From contig NZ_JAYGIM010000007.1 in the NCBI RefSeq assembly GCF_034930985.1, forward strand, positions 186,001 through 250,000: DNA of 64,000 nucleotides. The letters run 5' to 3'. This document shows positions 53,601 through 62,439 of the stretch, in pieces. The stretch is from Arcicella lustrica (GTDB taxonomy: Bacteria; Bacteroidota; Bacteroidia; Cytophagales; Spirosomataceae). Below the pieces are notes generated by a model. That model searched no databases, had not been told where the DNA came from, and saw only the letters and a program-made list of their open reading frames with translations. Position numbers and translations under genes: made by a program. Positions within the stretch are counted from its first letter, which is position 1; every line of letters starts with the position of its first letter.

Positions 53601-56600
53601 ATGGAGAAAAAGAATTTACCAATACCAGAGAATGAAGACTTGCGATTAAAAGCTTTAGAGGAGTATAATATACTTGATACTTTACCTGAGGAAGAATTCG
53701 ATAGGCTAACAAAATTGGCTTCCGTAATTTGTGGTGTACCAATTTCTTTGATTTCATTGATTGATAAAGATAGACAATGGTTTAAATCTAATGTTGGTTT
53801 AGATGGCACTCAAACAGCTAGAGATATTTCATTTTGCCAATATACCATCGTTGGGAAAGATATTTTTGAAGTAGAGGACGCAACGCTTGATGAAAGATTT
53901 CATAATAATCCATTAGTTGAGCATGCACCTGAAATACGGTTTTATGCAGGATACCCACTTATCGACCCAGATGGATTTGCATTGGGTTCGCTTTGTGTAA
54001 TTGATACTAAAGCCAAAAAATTAGATGCAGAACAACAATTAGCTTTAAGAATTTTAGGGAAAGAAGTAGCCGCACAAATTGTAGCTCGAAAAGAAAGAGC
54101 GATTCTTAAGAATTATGAAAAACTATTCTTAGAATCAAAAGATATGATTTGTATTGCAAAAACGGACGGTCTTTTCAAAAAGATAAATCCTGCTTTTTGC
54201 AAAACTTTGGGTTGGGATGACGTTGATTTAATTGATAAATCTTTTTACGATTTTTTACATCCTGATGATCTTAAAGAAACAAAAGAAGAAGTTGAAAGTC
54301 TAGGAAATAAAGTATTGTCTTTAAATTTTACGCATCGTTTCAGAACGAAATCAGGTGATTATAAATTTTTAGAATGGGTAGCTACTCCCGATGCTACAAC
54401 TGGAACACTTTATGCGATTGCCAGAGACATTACAGATTACAAACGCCTAAAAGTAGAAGTAGAAAAACTTTCGGAGATTCAAAATATCATTTTGGACGGA
54501 ACAGATTACTCAATTATTTCAGTTGATACCAACAGCGTGATTAAGACATTCAACCGTGGTGCTGAAAAAATGTTGGGTTATCTCGCCGATGAAGTCGTTG
54601 GAAAAGTAACGCCTGAAATCATCCATGATAAAGAAGAAGTCGTAAAAAGAGCCGAAATATTATCACAAGAATTAGGAATTACGCTTGAACCGGGACATGA
54701 AGTTTTTCATGCAAAAGCAAGGTTAGGCGTTGCAGATAGCAATGAGTGGACTTATATTAGAAAAGATAAATCAAGATTAACTGTAGAACTTTCTGTTACT
54801 TCCTTGAGAAATAACGATAATGTTATTACAGGCTTTATGGGGATTGCAAAGGATATAACAGAGAAAAAAGTTTGGGAAAATCAATTACTCATTAGTGAAA
54901 ATAGACATAGAGGCTTCTTCGAAAATACGCAAGGGCTGATGTGTACACATGATATTTATGGAAATTTCTTGACAATTAACCCTGCTGGAGCTGAATTGGT
55001 GGGTTATACCAAAGAAGAAATTTTACAAAGAAGTTTGTTTGATATCGTTTCTGAATCGTCTGTCCAAGGCGTGAAAGCCTACCTTGATGAAATTCTTCAT
55101 AAAGGCAGCAGTAAAGGACTGATGAGAGTAATCCATAAAAATGGTTCGCCCAGAACTTGGATGTACAATAATGTACTTTCGGAATTGATAAATGGACAAC
55201 AATATATAATTGGTAATGCTGTAGATATAACCGACAGAATATTGATGGAAAAAGAATTGATAAAAGCAAAAGAACATGCAGAGAAAAATGCTCTTGCAAA
55301 GGATACCTTTTTGGCAAATATGAGCCACGAAATTCGTACTCCTATGAATGCTATTATTGGTTTTTCTAATTTATTAAAAGATACAGAGCTAGAAGAAGAG
55401 CAACGTGATTATGTATCAAATATCAATATTGCTTCCGAAAATTTATTAGGGATTATCAATGATATTTTAGATATTTCAAAAATTGAATCAGGGCATATTG
55501 TTATTGAAAAAATTGCTTTCAATATTAAAGATTTACTAAAAAATGCAAAAGCTGTTTTAAATCACAAAGCCCAAGAAAAAGGTTTGGAATTGAGCAGTAT
55601 CGTAGATGAAAATATTCCAACGTTTGTTATCGGTGACCCTACTCGTTTAAATCAAATTTTACTCAACCTGACCAATAATGCGATTAAATTTACCGAAAAA
55701 GGAAGAGTAAAGATTTTGGTTGAACTTCTGAAAGAATCATCAACAGAATGTTCAATCTTATTTAGTGTAATGGATACGGGAATTGGTATTCCTGCTGATA
55801 AATTAGATTCTATTTTTGATAGATTTACACAGGCAGATAGCGATACGACTAGAAAATATGGAGGAACTGGCTTAGGTTTAAGCATTTCAAAATCTTTGGC
55901 AGATCTTCAAGACGGAAAGTTATGGGTAGAAAGTACGCCAGGGAAAGGGTCAACTTTTTATGTGAGTTTACCTTTTGGCATTGACGTGAAAGATAAAAAC
56001 AACGAAAATGACGCTAAAAACTCGACAGCCTTAAAAAGTGAACGTGAAGTAAAAGTACTTTTGGTAGAAGATAATCCATTAAATCAGAAGTTAGCTTTAA
56101 AAGTACTTAGTAAATTTGGCTTCACTGCTGATTTAGCTGAAAATGGGAGAGTTGCCGTTGAAAAAGTTCAGGAAAACCAATATGAAGTAATTTTGATGGA
56201 TTTACAAATGCCAGAAATGGATGGTTATCAAGCAACAGAATATATTAGAGGAACATTAAAAATTAACACGCCAATTATTGCTATGACTGCGCATTCCTTG
56301 GTAGGTGAAAAGGAAAAATGTATGGTAATCGGAATGAACGATTATATACCAAAACCTTTTGTACCTCAAGAATTATTTGATAAAATTATCACTTATGCAG
56401 AAATAAATGGTCAAAACAACGAAAGTAACATGGAAGAGAACCTAGAAGGAATCGTAGATTTATCCTATTTGAGGGAATTATCTGACGGAAACAAAGAGTT
56501 TGAACAAGAAATTATTGAATTATATTTGAACCAAATGCCTATTGATTTCGACATACTCAGAAAGGCAATTGATGCTGTTGATTATGTGCTAACGAAATCA

Positions 56601-56786
56601 ACGGCACATAAATTAAAGTCTTCATTTTCTTCAATGGGTGTCAATGAAAATGGATTGTTGAAATCAATTGAAGATAAAGCGAAAACAATGGTCGATATAT
56701 CAATTATTAAATCTGAATTCACTAAATTAGAAGTAATAGCAAACTATTCTGTGAAAGTATTACAAAGAGTACTTGAAGAAGAGTAA
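53601..56786 (+). CDS. Hybrid sensor histidine kinase (GAF-PAS-PAS-PAS-HisKA-HATPase-REC-HPt)
   Basis: 1061 aa, soluble, paralogue of the upstream kinase. GAF (about 15-165, with the full signature DRQWFKSNVGLDGTQTARDI and SFCQYTI), PAS x3 (about 170-290, 290-420, 430-550), His576 in NMSHEIRTPMNAI, ATPase with LNLTNNAIKFTE, DTGIGIP, GGTGLGLSI, receiver Asp867 in VILMDLQMPEMDGY, and a C-terminal histidine phosphotransfer domain with His1003 in STAHKLKSSFSSMG. It holds a complete internal His-Asp-His relay, so an unlinked response regulator is expected to be the final acceptor. The extra HPt could also serve the neighbour (inference). Confidence 0.93.
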   Translation: MEKKNLPIPENEDLRLKALEEYNILDTLPEEEFDRLTKLASVICGVPISLISLIDKDRQWFKSNVGLDGTQTARDISFCQYTIVGKDIFEVEDATLDERFHNNPLVEHAPEIRFYAGYPLIDPDGFALGSLCVIDTKAKKLDAEQQLALRILGKEVAAQIVARKERAILKNYEKLFLESKDMICIAKTDGLFKKINPAFCKTLGWDDVDLIDKSFYDFLHPDDLKETKEEVESLGNKVLSLNFTHRFRTKSGDYKFLEWVATPDATTGTLYAIARDITDYKRLKVEVEKLSEIQNIILDGTDYSIISVDTNSVIKTFNRGAEKMLGYLADEVVGKVTPEIIHDKEEVVKRAEILSQELGITLEPGHEVFHAKARLGVADSNEWTYIRKDKSRLTVELSVTSLRNNDNVITGFMGIAKDITEKKVWENQLLISENRHRGFFENTQGLMCTHDIYGNFLTINPAGAELVGYTKEEILQRSLFDIVSESSVQGVKAYLDEILHKGSSKGLMRVIHKNGSPRTWMYNNVLSELINGQQYIIGNAVDITDRILMEKELIKAKEHAEKNALAKDTFLANMSHEIRTPMNAIIGFSNLLKDTELEEEQRDYVSNINIASENLLGIINDILDISKIESGHIVIEKIAFNIKDLLKNAKAVLNHKAQEKGLELSSIVDENIPTFVIGDPTRLNQILLNLTNNAIKFTEKGRVKILVELLKESSTECSILFSVMDTGIGIPADKLDSIFDRFTQADSDTTRKYGGTGLGLSISKSLADLQDGKLWVESTPGKGSTFYVSLPFGIDVKDKNNENDAKNSTALKSEREVKVLLVEDNPLNQKLALKVLSKFGFTADLAENGRVAVEKVQENQYEVILMDLQMPEMDGYQATEYIRGTLKINTPIIAMTAHSLVGEKEKCMVIGMNDYIPKPFVPQELFDKIITYAEINGQNNESNMEENLEGIVDLSYLRELSDGNKEFEQEIIELYLNQMPIDFDILRKAIDAVDYVLTKSTAHKLKSSFSSMGVNENGLLKSIEDKAKTMVDISIIKSEFTKLEVIANYSVKVLQRVLEEE

Positions 56787-56787
56787 T

Positions 56788-56819
56788 AAAAATTGGAGGC
56801 CTAAAAGCCTCCAATTTTT
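56788..56819. terminator. Terminator between kinase 2 and acyl-CoA dehydrogenase
   Basis: AAAAATTGGAGGC/GCCTCCAATTTTT, 13-bp perfect stem, 6-nt loop. It overlaps the stop codon of the convergent dehydrogenase gene. Confidence 0.9.
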
Positions 56820-57981
56820 ATTTTAGGATTTCCCTAGCAATAACCATTTTTTGAATTTCAGAAGTACCTTCATAAATCTGCGTGATTTTGGCATCTCGCA
56901 TCATTCTTTCTACGTGAAATTCTTTCACAAAACCGTAGCCTCCGTGAATTTGTACGGCTTCAATGGTTGTATCCATCGCTACTTGCGAGCAAAATAATTT
57001 TGCCATCGCCGCCGACTGTACATAACTTCTGTGTTGGTCTTTATCAAAAGCAGCCTTGACGCAAAGTAATCTTGCCGCTTCAATATTGGTCGCCATATCT
57101 GCTAATTTGAATTGTATTGCCTGATGTTCAGCAATTGCTTTTCCGAAAGATTTACGTTCCTGTGCATACTTCAAAGATAATTCATACGCACCAGAAGCAA
57201 TGCCCAATGCTTGTGCTGCAATGCCAATTCTGCCACCATTTAACGTTGACATGGCGAATTTAAAGCCAAAACCATCTGCTCCAATTCTATTTTCTTTGGG
57301 CACTTTCACATCTGTAAACATTAATGAATGTGTATCAGAACCTCGAATTCCTAGTTTTTTCTCTTTCTTTCCTACTTGAAAACCTTCCATTCCACGCTCT
57401 ACAATCAGACAATTAATTCCTTTATGACCTAATTCTGGATGTGTTTGTGCCATTACTAGATATACGCTCGCTCTTCCGCCATTAGTAATCCAGTTTTTTG
57501 TGCCGTTTAATAAGTAATAATCGCCCATATCTTCGGCAGTGGTATGCTGAGAAGTAGCGTCAGAACCCGCTTCGGGTTCTGATAAAGCAAATGCCCCGAT
57601 GATTTTTCCTTGTGCTAAAGGAACAAGATATTTTTGTTTTTGTTCTTCCGTTCCGAAGGCTTCTAAACCATAACAAACTAAAGAATTATTCACAGAAACC
57701 ATTACCGAAGCAGAAGCATCAACTTTTGATAATTCCTCCATCGCCAATACATAAGAAACCGTATCCATTCCTCCTCCTCCATATTCTGGCGAAACCATCA
57801 TGCCCAGAAAGCCCAACTCTCCCATTTTTCGCACTAATTCTTCTGGAAAAAATTCTTTTTCATCACGGTCAATTACTTCTGGAAGTAATTCTGTTTGAGC
57901 AAAATCACGAGCTGCTTGTTGTACGGCAAGGTGTTCTTCCGATAATTGAAAGTTCAAGCCTTGAAAGATTGAATCACTCAT
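56818..57981 (-). CDS. Acyl-CoA dehydrogenase
   Basis: 387 aa. Family blocks: GMMVSPEYGGGGMDTVSY, FALSEPEAGSDATSQ, NGTKNWITNGG, LGIRGSDTHSLMFTDV, and QIHGGYGFVKEFHVERMMRDAKITQIYEGTSEIQ with the catalytic Glu position in YEGTSEIQ, as in butyryl-CoA and branched-chain dehydrogenases. Similar in layout to the enzyme at 19298-20446 but clearly a separate gene. It needs an electron-transfer flavoprotein, not in this window. Confidence 0.94.
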   Translation of the reverse strand: MSDSIFQGLNFQLSEEHLAVQQAARDFAQTELLPEVIDRDEKEFFPEELVRKMGELGFLGMMVSPEYGGGGMDTVSYVLAMEELSKVDASASVMVSVNNSLVCYGLEAFGTEEQKQKYLVPLAQGKIIGAFALSEPEAGSDATSQHTTAEDMGDYYLLNGTKNWITNGGRASVYLVMAQTHPELGHKGINCLIVERGMEGFQVGKKEKKLGIRGSDTHSLMFTDVKVPKENRIGADGFGFKFAMSTLNGGRIGIAAQALGIASGAYELSLKYAQERKSFGKAIAEHQAIQFKLADMATNIEAARLLCVKAAFDKDQHRSYVQSAAMAKLFCSQVAMDTTIEAVQIHGGYGFVKEFHVERMMRDAKITQIYEGTSEIQKMVIAREILK

Positions 57982-58095
57982 GTTAAATCAAGTTTTTATA
58001 TTGAGATTATTACTCAAATATATAAAATAGTATGCTTGCATAACAAAAATTGCAATTTTATTTTTATCCAAGTATAAATTTATAGTAACTGCATC

Positions 58096-58122
58096 AAAAA
58101 AGGAGGCTCTTGCGAAACCTCC
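58096..58122 (-). terminator. Terminator of the PLP enzyme gene
   Basis: On the minus strand GGAGG (58122-58118) pairs with CCTCC (58106-58102), followed by six T residues (58101-58096), a few bases after the stop codon at 58131. Confidence 0.75.
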
Positions 58123-58130
58123 ATCAAAAC

Positions 58131-59252
58131 TTATTTCAATGCTGCCGACCAATCATCAATTAAATCTTCTATATTTTCTAAACCTACCGATACTCTAAGT
58201 AAATTATCGGGCGTTGGACTGTTTGTCCCTTCTACTGATTTTCTATGTTCGATTAAACTTTCAACACCGCCTAAACTGGTTGCTGTTGTAAAGAGTTTGA
58301 GTTTCCCCGTTAATGCCATCGCATTTTTAGCATCTCCTTTTACTTGTACCGAAAGCATCGCTCCAAAACCACCAAGCATTTGTTTTTTAGCAATTTCATG
58401 TTGTGGATGTGTTGCTAAACCGGGATAATGCACCGCTTCAATTTGTGGATGAGTACTCAGAAAATCAGCTAATTTTCCAGCATTTTCTGTTTGTGCTTTT
58501 ACCCTTAAAGCTAAAGTTTTAATACCTCTTGCCACCAACCAAGATTCAAAAGGCGAAGGAACTCCGCCCGTTAATTTCTGAATTGTTCTTAATTTATTCG
58601 ATAATTCTCCTTCTTCTTTAATAATTAATGCTCCACTTAAAACATCACTGTGTCCACCAAAATACTTCGTGGTTGAGTGCATCACAATATCAGCTCCTAA
58701 ATCTAAAGGTCTTTGTAAAATGGGCGTTGCCCAAGTATTATCAACGGCAACTAAAGCATTTATTCCTTTTGCGATTTCACTAATGGCTTGAATGTCGGCA
58801 ATTTTTAATTGTGGATTGGAAGGCGTTTCTATCCAAAACAATTTGGTATTGGGTTGAATCGCTGACTTTACGGCTTCCAAATCTGTCATATCCACAGTCG
58901 TCATAGATAAACCCCATTGTCCGAATACTTCTGTAATTAATACATTCGTAGCAAAGTAAGCATCGTCTGGCGTAATGATATGATCGCCTGATTTTAAACT
59001 TTGAAATAAAGCCGTTGTCGCTGCCATTCCTGAAGCAAAAGCTAATCCGACAGCTCCGTTTTCGAGTAAAGCAATACTTTTTTCTAAAAGCTGACGATTT
59101 GGATTATTGGCTCTTGAATAAATATATCCGTGTGAGTATGAGCCGTCTGTCTCTCTTTCAAAAGTGGTGGATAAATAAATGGGCGAAGTGACAGCACCAG
59201 CGTTGGCATCGTGCATTTGGGTGGACTGTATCGCTAATGTTTCAATTTTCAT
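58131..59252 (-). CDS. Cystathionine gamma-synthase / gamma-lyase type PLP enzyme
   Basis: 373 aa from ATG 59252 (MKIETLAIQSTQMHD); an upstream in-frame start adds 10 residues without similarity. Cys/Met metabolism PLP family: SPIYLSTTFER, YIYSRANNPNRQLLEKSIALLE, FASGMAATTALFQSL, VDNTWATPILQRPLDLGAD and the PLP lysine in HSTTKYFGGHSDVLSGA. SLGGVESLIEHR near the end is typical of the synthase/lyase group. Synthase, gamma-lyase or methionine gamma-lyase cannot be told apart from sequence alone here; no met genes are adjacent. Confidence 0.9.
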   Translation of the reverse strand: MKIETLAIQSTQMHDANAGAVTSPIYLSTTFERETDGSYSHGYIYSRANNPNRQLLEKSIALLENGAVGLAFASGMAATTALFQSLKSGDHIITPDDAYFATNVLITEVFGQWGLSMTTVDMTDLEAVKSAIQPNTKLFWIETPSNPQLKIADIQAISEIAKGINALVAVDNTWATPILQRPLDLGADIVMHSTTKYFGGHSDVLSGALIIKEEGELSNKLRTIQKLTGGVPSPFESWLVARGIKTLALRVKAQTENAGKLADFLSTHPQIEAVHYPGLATHPQHEIAKKQMLGGFGAMLSVQVKGDAKNAMALTGKLKLFTTATSLGGVESLIEHRKSVEGTNSPTPDNLLRVSVGLENIEDLIDDWSAALK

Positions 59253-59392
59253 TTGAGTGAAGTGTTTGGAATTCTTTCTCAAAATAACATAATCAATTCC
59301 TCATATCACAGTACAAAAGCTAATTTCAACAAGTATATCTTTAGTAACGAATCAATAAACTTCTTATATTCAAGAATCATTAGCAAACCAAA

Positions 59393-59460
59393 CTGATTCA
59401 TTTGCCCATTCGAATCAGTAAAAGCTTTAAACCACTCCTGTTTGGGCAAAGGAGTTTTTA
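59393..59460 (+). promoter_or_regulatory. Structured RNA leader: two hairpins with fully complementary loops
   Basis: Hairpin 1: CTGATTC (59393-59399)/GAATCAG (59412-59418), loop ATTTGCCCATTC. Hairpin 2: ACTCC (59434-59438)/GGAGT (59451-59455), loop TGTTTGGGCAAA, followed by TTTTT. Loop bases TTTGCCCA (59401-59408) and TGGGCAAA (59443-59450) are exact complements over 8 nt, so a kissing-loop or pseudoknot is possible. The ATG of the next gene is at 59464, three bases after the T-run. No leader ORF is seen. Confidence 0.5.
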
Positions 59461-59463
59461 AAT

Positions 59464-60912
59464 ATGGAAAATAATTCAAGACGGGATTTTCTCAAGAAAA
59501 GTTCTTTGGCAGTAGCGGGTTTCTACATTGTACCTCGCCATGTGTTAGGCGGAAAAGGCTTTATTGCTCCTTCCGATAAACTCAATATCGCTGCCATCGG
59601 TTGCGGAGGTAAAGGTTGGTCGGATATTCTTGGAGCTTATGATAGTGGAAGAAATAACATTGCAGCACTTTGTGATATTGATGACCGCCAAATGAAGCAG
59701 TCTGTCGAGAAGTTTCCTAGTGCTAATAAGTACAAAGATTTCCGTATCATGCTGGAAAAAGAAAAGGATAACATTGATGCCGTAACGGTTTCTACGCCCG
59801 ACCATACGCACTATGTTTCAGCAATGGCGGCGATGAGTTTAGGAAAACATGTATATGTACAAAAACCTTTGGCACATAATATTTACGAAGTTCGTAAAAT
59901 GACTGAAGCTGCTGTTCAGCAAAAAGTAGTGACACAAATGGGAAATCAAGGTTCTTCGGGTGATGGTGTACGAAGAATGATAGAATGGTATAAAGCGGGA
60001 TTGATTGGTGAAGTATCTAAAGTTCACGTTTGGACAAACCGACCAGTTTGGCCACAGGGTATTGCTAAACCAACTGGCAAAGTAGAAGTTCCTAAAGAAG
60101 TAGATTGGGATTTATGGCTTGGTCCTGCCGAGTGGGAAGATTATCAACCAGCCTATCATCCTTTCAACTGGAGAGGTTGGGTAAATTATGGAACGGGTTC
60201 TTTGGGCGATATGGCTTGCCACATGATGGATCCACCTTATAGAGTATTAGGTTTGGGTTATCCTTCAGAAGTGGAATGTAGTATTGCCAATACCGCTTGG
60301 ACAGGTCCTTTCAAAGAAGGATATTTCCCTGAAAGTTATCCTGCTGCTTCAATGATTCATTTGAAATTTCCAAGAAAAGGAAAGTCTGATGTAAAAATGA
60401 CTTGGTATGATGGCGGATTGATGCCTGAACGTCCAGAAGAAATCCCTGCTGATGTAAAATTAGGTGACTGGAGTGGTGGAGTATTATTGCTTGGCACAAA
60501 AGGCGTAATGATGTGCGGTGTGTATGGTTCGAATCCTACGCTTTGGGGAAGCGAAAGCTTGAAAGCAAAAGGCGAAAAACTGCCTATCACAATTGAAAGA
60601 GTAGTCGGTTCAGATGGTGCGGGACATTATCAACAATGGTTACAAGCTTGTAGAGATGGTTACGGAAAACATAAGCCTTTAAGTTCTTCTTTTGATTACT
60701 CAGGACCAATGTCGGAAGCTGTTTTGATGGGGAATTTAGCGATTAGAAGTTACTTCTTCCGTTCTCCTAAAAAAGACAAGCAATGGTTACAAGAATATGA
60801 CTATAATGGAAGAAAGAAACTGCTTTGGGATGGAAAAGAGATGAAAATTACCAATTTCGATGAAGCAAATCAGTTTGTGAAGAGAGAGTACCGTCAAGGT
60901 TGGAATTTATAG
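59464..60912 (+). CDS. Tat-exported Gfo/Idh/MocA family oxidoreductase
   Basis: 482 aa. Twin-arginine signal SRRDFLKKSSLAVAGFYIVP; Rossmann domain LNIAAIGCGGKGWSDI, then VSTPDHTHYVSAMAAMSLGKHVYVQKPLAHNIYE, the family's catalytic Lys-Pro motif. The C-terminal part has GTGSLGDMACHMMDPPYRVLGLGYP with the conserved Asp/His. Secreted oxidoreductases of this kind are abundant in Bacteroidota and Planctomycetota and are thought to act on sugars or inositol-like compounds, with tightly bound NAD; the substrate is unknown. Preceded by an RNA leader with complementary hairpin loops; terminator follows. Confidence 0.9.
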   Translation: MENNSRRDFLKKSSLAVAGFYIVPRHVLGGKGFIAPSDKLNIAAIGCGGKGWSDILGAYDSGRNNIAALCDIDDRQMKQSVEKFPSANKYKDFRIMLEKEKDNIDAVTVSTPDHTHYVSAMAAMSLGKHVYVQKPLAHNIYEVRKMTEAAVQQKVVTQMGNQGSSGDGVRRMIEWYKAGLIGEVSKVHVWTNRPVWPQGIAKPTGKVEVPKEVDWDLWLGPAEWEDYQPAYHPFNWRGWVNYGTGSLGDMACHMMDPPYRVLGLGYPSEVECSIANTAWTGPFKEGYFPESYPAASMIHLKFPRKGKSDVKMTWYDGGLMPERPEEIPADVKLGDWSGGVLLLGTKGVMMCGVYGSNPTLWGSESLKAKGEKLPITIERVVGSDGAGHYQQWLQACRDGYGKHKPLSSSFDYSGPMSEAVLMGNLAIRSYFFRSPKKDKQWLQEYDYNGRKKLLWDGKEMKITNFDEANQFVKREYRQGWNL

Positions 60913-60919
60913 TATAAAG

Positions 60920-60952
60920 AAGGGAGGGCAAATTAACTTGTTCTCCCTTTTT
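60920..60952 (+). terminator. Terminator after the Gfo/Idh gene
   Basis: AAGGGAG (60920-60926)/CTCCCTT (60943-60949) with T-run, 16-nt loop. Confidence 0.75.
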
Positions 60953-60963
60953 AGTATCATTGC

Positions 60964-61272
60964 CCAAGGCATATATCTAAAAGCCAAAATAATAAATCTA
61001 AATACCCAAAGCATATATCTAAAAGCCAAGCTAATAAATCTAATTGTCCAAGACATATATCTAAAAGACAAGTTAATAAATCTAATTACCCAAGGCATAT
61101 ATCTAAAAGCCAAGCCAATAAATCTAAATGCCAAAGGTATATATCTAAAAGCCAAGCCAATAAATCTAAATGCCAAAGGTATATATCTAAAAGCCAAGCT
61201 AATAAATCTAAATGCCAAAGGTATATATCTAAAAGCCAAGCTAATAAATCTAAATGCCAAAGGTATATATCT
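60964..61272. repeat. Tandem array of 42-bp units (about 7.4 copies) with 21-bp half-repeats
   Basis: The block ATATATCTA recurs at 60971, 61013, 61055, 61097, 61139, 61181, 61223 and 61265, exactly 42 bp apart. Each unit is two related 21-mers (GGTATATATCTAAAAGCCAAG and CTAATAAATCTAAATGCCAAA type). As 42 is a multiple of 3, long ORFs are open on both strands (14-residue GIYLKAKLINLNAK on plus; heptads like FRYIPLA on minus). I judge it non-coding DNA, with a possible small repeat peptide not excluded. Confidence 0.95.
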
Positions 61273-61542
61273 CAGTGAAGTAATAAATTTTATCATTCAA
61301 CGAGGCAATGTTAATCAATAGCTCCTTTAATCCACCGAATATCACCCCTATTTACTCAATACAGTACTACATTGTATCCTTTATCTTCTTCAAATTTTAA
61401 AGTTCGTCCTAGCTACTAAATGATGAGGACTATGCTTTATCAACTCTTAATATAATCATGACAATACCAACATCTAAAGTATATATCAAGGCTTTACTTT
61501 TGTCAGAATGATACTCAAAAAAACAATCAAACAAGGAAAATA
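61273..61542. other. Gap between repeat array and metallophosphoesterase gene
   Basis: 270 bp, AT-rich, no ORF; a small GTCCT...AGGAC hairpin near 61405-61430 is the only structure seen. Confidence 0.5.
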
Positions 61543-62439
61543 ATGGAAAGAAGATCCGTCATTAAAAATATTGGAGGCTTATTTTTAACGCCAGCTTTAA
61601 GCCCTCTCTTGAAAGGAAAAAAGCCAGTACTAAGAGTAGCGCATCTTACCGATGTTCATTTAAAAAATGAATTAGACGCTCCTGCAAAATTTGCTAAATG
61701 TCTGCATCACGTTCAGCAACAAAGTCCTAAAGTAGATTTTATCTTGAATGGGGGCGATATTGTTTTTGATATGAACAAAGAAAATTTGAGCAACATCAAT
61801 AGTCAATGGAAATTATTAGAAGACATCATCAAAGCAGAAAGTTCTATTCCTGCACATTATTGTTTAGGAAACCATGATGTTTGGTGGAGTGAAAATAATA
61901 AAGGACAAGCTGTTTATGGGAAACAATATACTTTAGATAAATTGAGCCTTGCCAAACCTTATTACAGTGTTGAGAAAAATGGTTGGAAGTTTATCATCCT
62001 CGATAGCGTACATCTCGATGTTGATAATACTTGGTACATTGGTAAATTGGGAGATGAACAATTTACTTGGCTTGAAAAGGAGCTAAAGAACACCAATCCA
62101 TCCACACCGATTCTTGTATTATCGCATATTCCAATCCTTACCGCTACTTTGATGATTAAAGAAAAAGTGGTAAACAGATGGGAAATGTTAGGAGGCGATA
62201 TGCACACCGATACCGCAAAAATTATCAATCTATTTTATCAACATCCCAATGTTAAAATTTGCTTGAGCGGGCATGTGCATTTACGAGATAAAGTTGAGTA
62301 TAATAACGTGACCTATATCTGTAACGGTGCCGTAAGTGGTGCTTGGTGGAAAGGCAACAACAAGCAAACTGCTCCGGGTTACGGGCTATTAGACTTATAT
62401 GCTGATGGTAGTTTTGAAGAAAAATATGTTAATTATTGA
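61543..62439 (+). CDS. Calcineurin-like metallophosphoesterase
   Basis: 298 aa. All five metal-binding blocks are visible: RVAHLTDVHL, ILNGGDIVFD, HYCLGNHDVWW, LVLSHIPI and CLSGHVHLRDK. N-terminus ERRSVIKNIGGLFLTPAL looks like a Tat or signal leader (two arginines), so periplasmic or surface location is likely. The closing LLDLYADGSFEEKYVNY is typical of 3',5'-cAMP phosphodiesterase-like secreted members (CpdA-like, from memory). Substrate not predictable. Single gene. Confidence 0.9.
   Translation: MERRSVIKNIGGLFLTPALSPLLKGKKPVLRVAHLTDVHLKNELDAPAKFAKCLHHVQQQSPKVDFILNGGDIVFDMNKENLSNINSQWKLLEDIIKAESSIPAHYCLGNHDVWWSENNKGQAVYGKQYTLDKLSLAKPYYSVEKNGWKFIILDSVHLDVDNTWYIGKLGDEQFTWLEKELKNTNPSTPILVLSHIPILTATLMIKEKVVNRWEMLGGDMHTDTAKIINLFYQHPNVKICLSGHVHLRDKVEYNNVTYICNGAVSGAWWKGNNKQTAPGYGLLDLYADGSFEEKYVNY

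Noticed and set aside
57612..57986. 124-aa ORF antisense to acyl-CoA dehydrogenase
   Set aside because: Shadow frame of a well-supported gene with no family features; the same applies to other antisense ORFs such as 8721-9173 and 51951-52364.
60907..61321. Overlapping repeat ORFs of 127 aa (plus) and 129 aa (minus) in the 42-bp array
   Set aside because: Both strands are open only because of the 42-bp period. Neither has a family match or clear start signals. Kept as a repeat.
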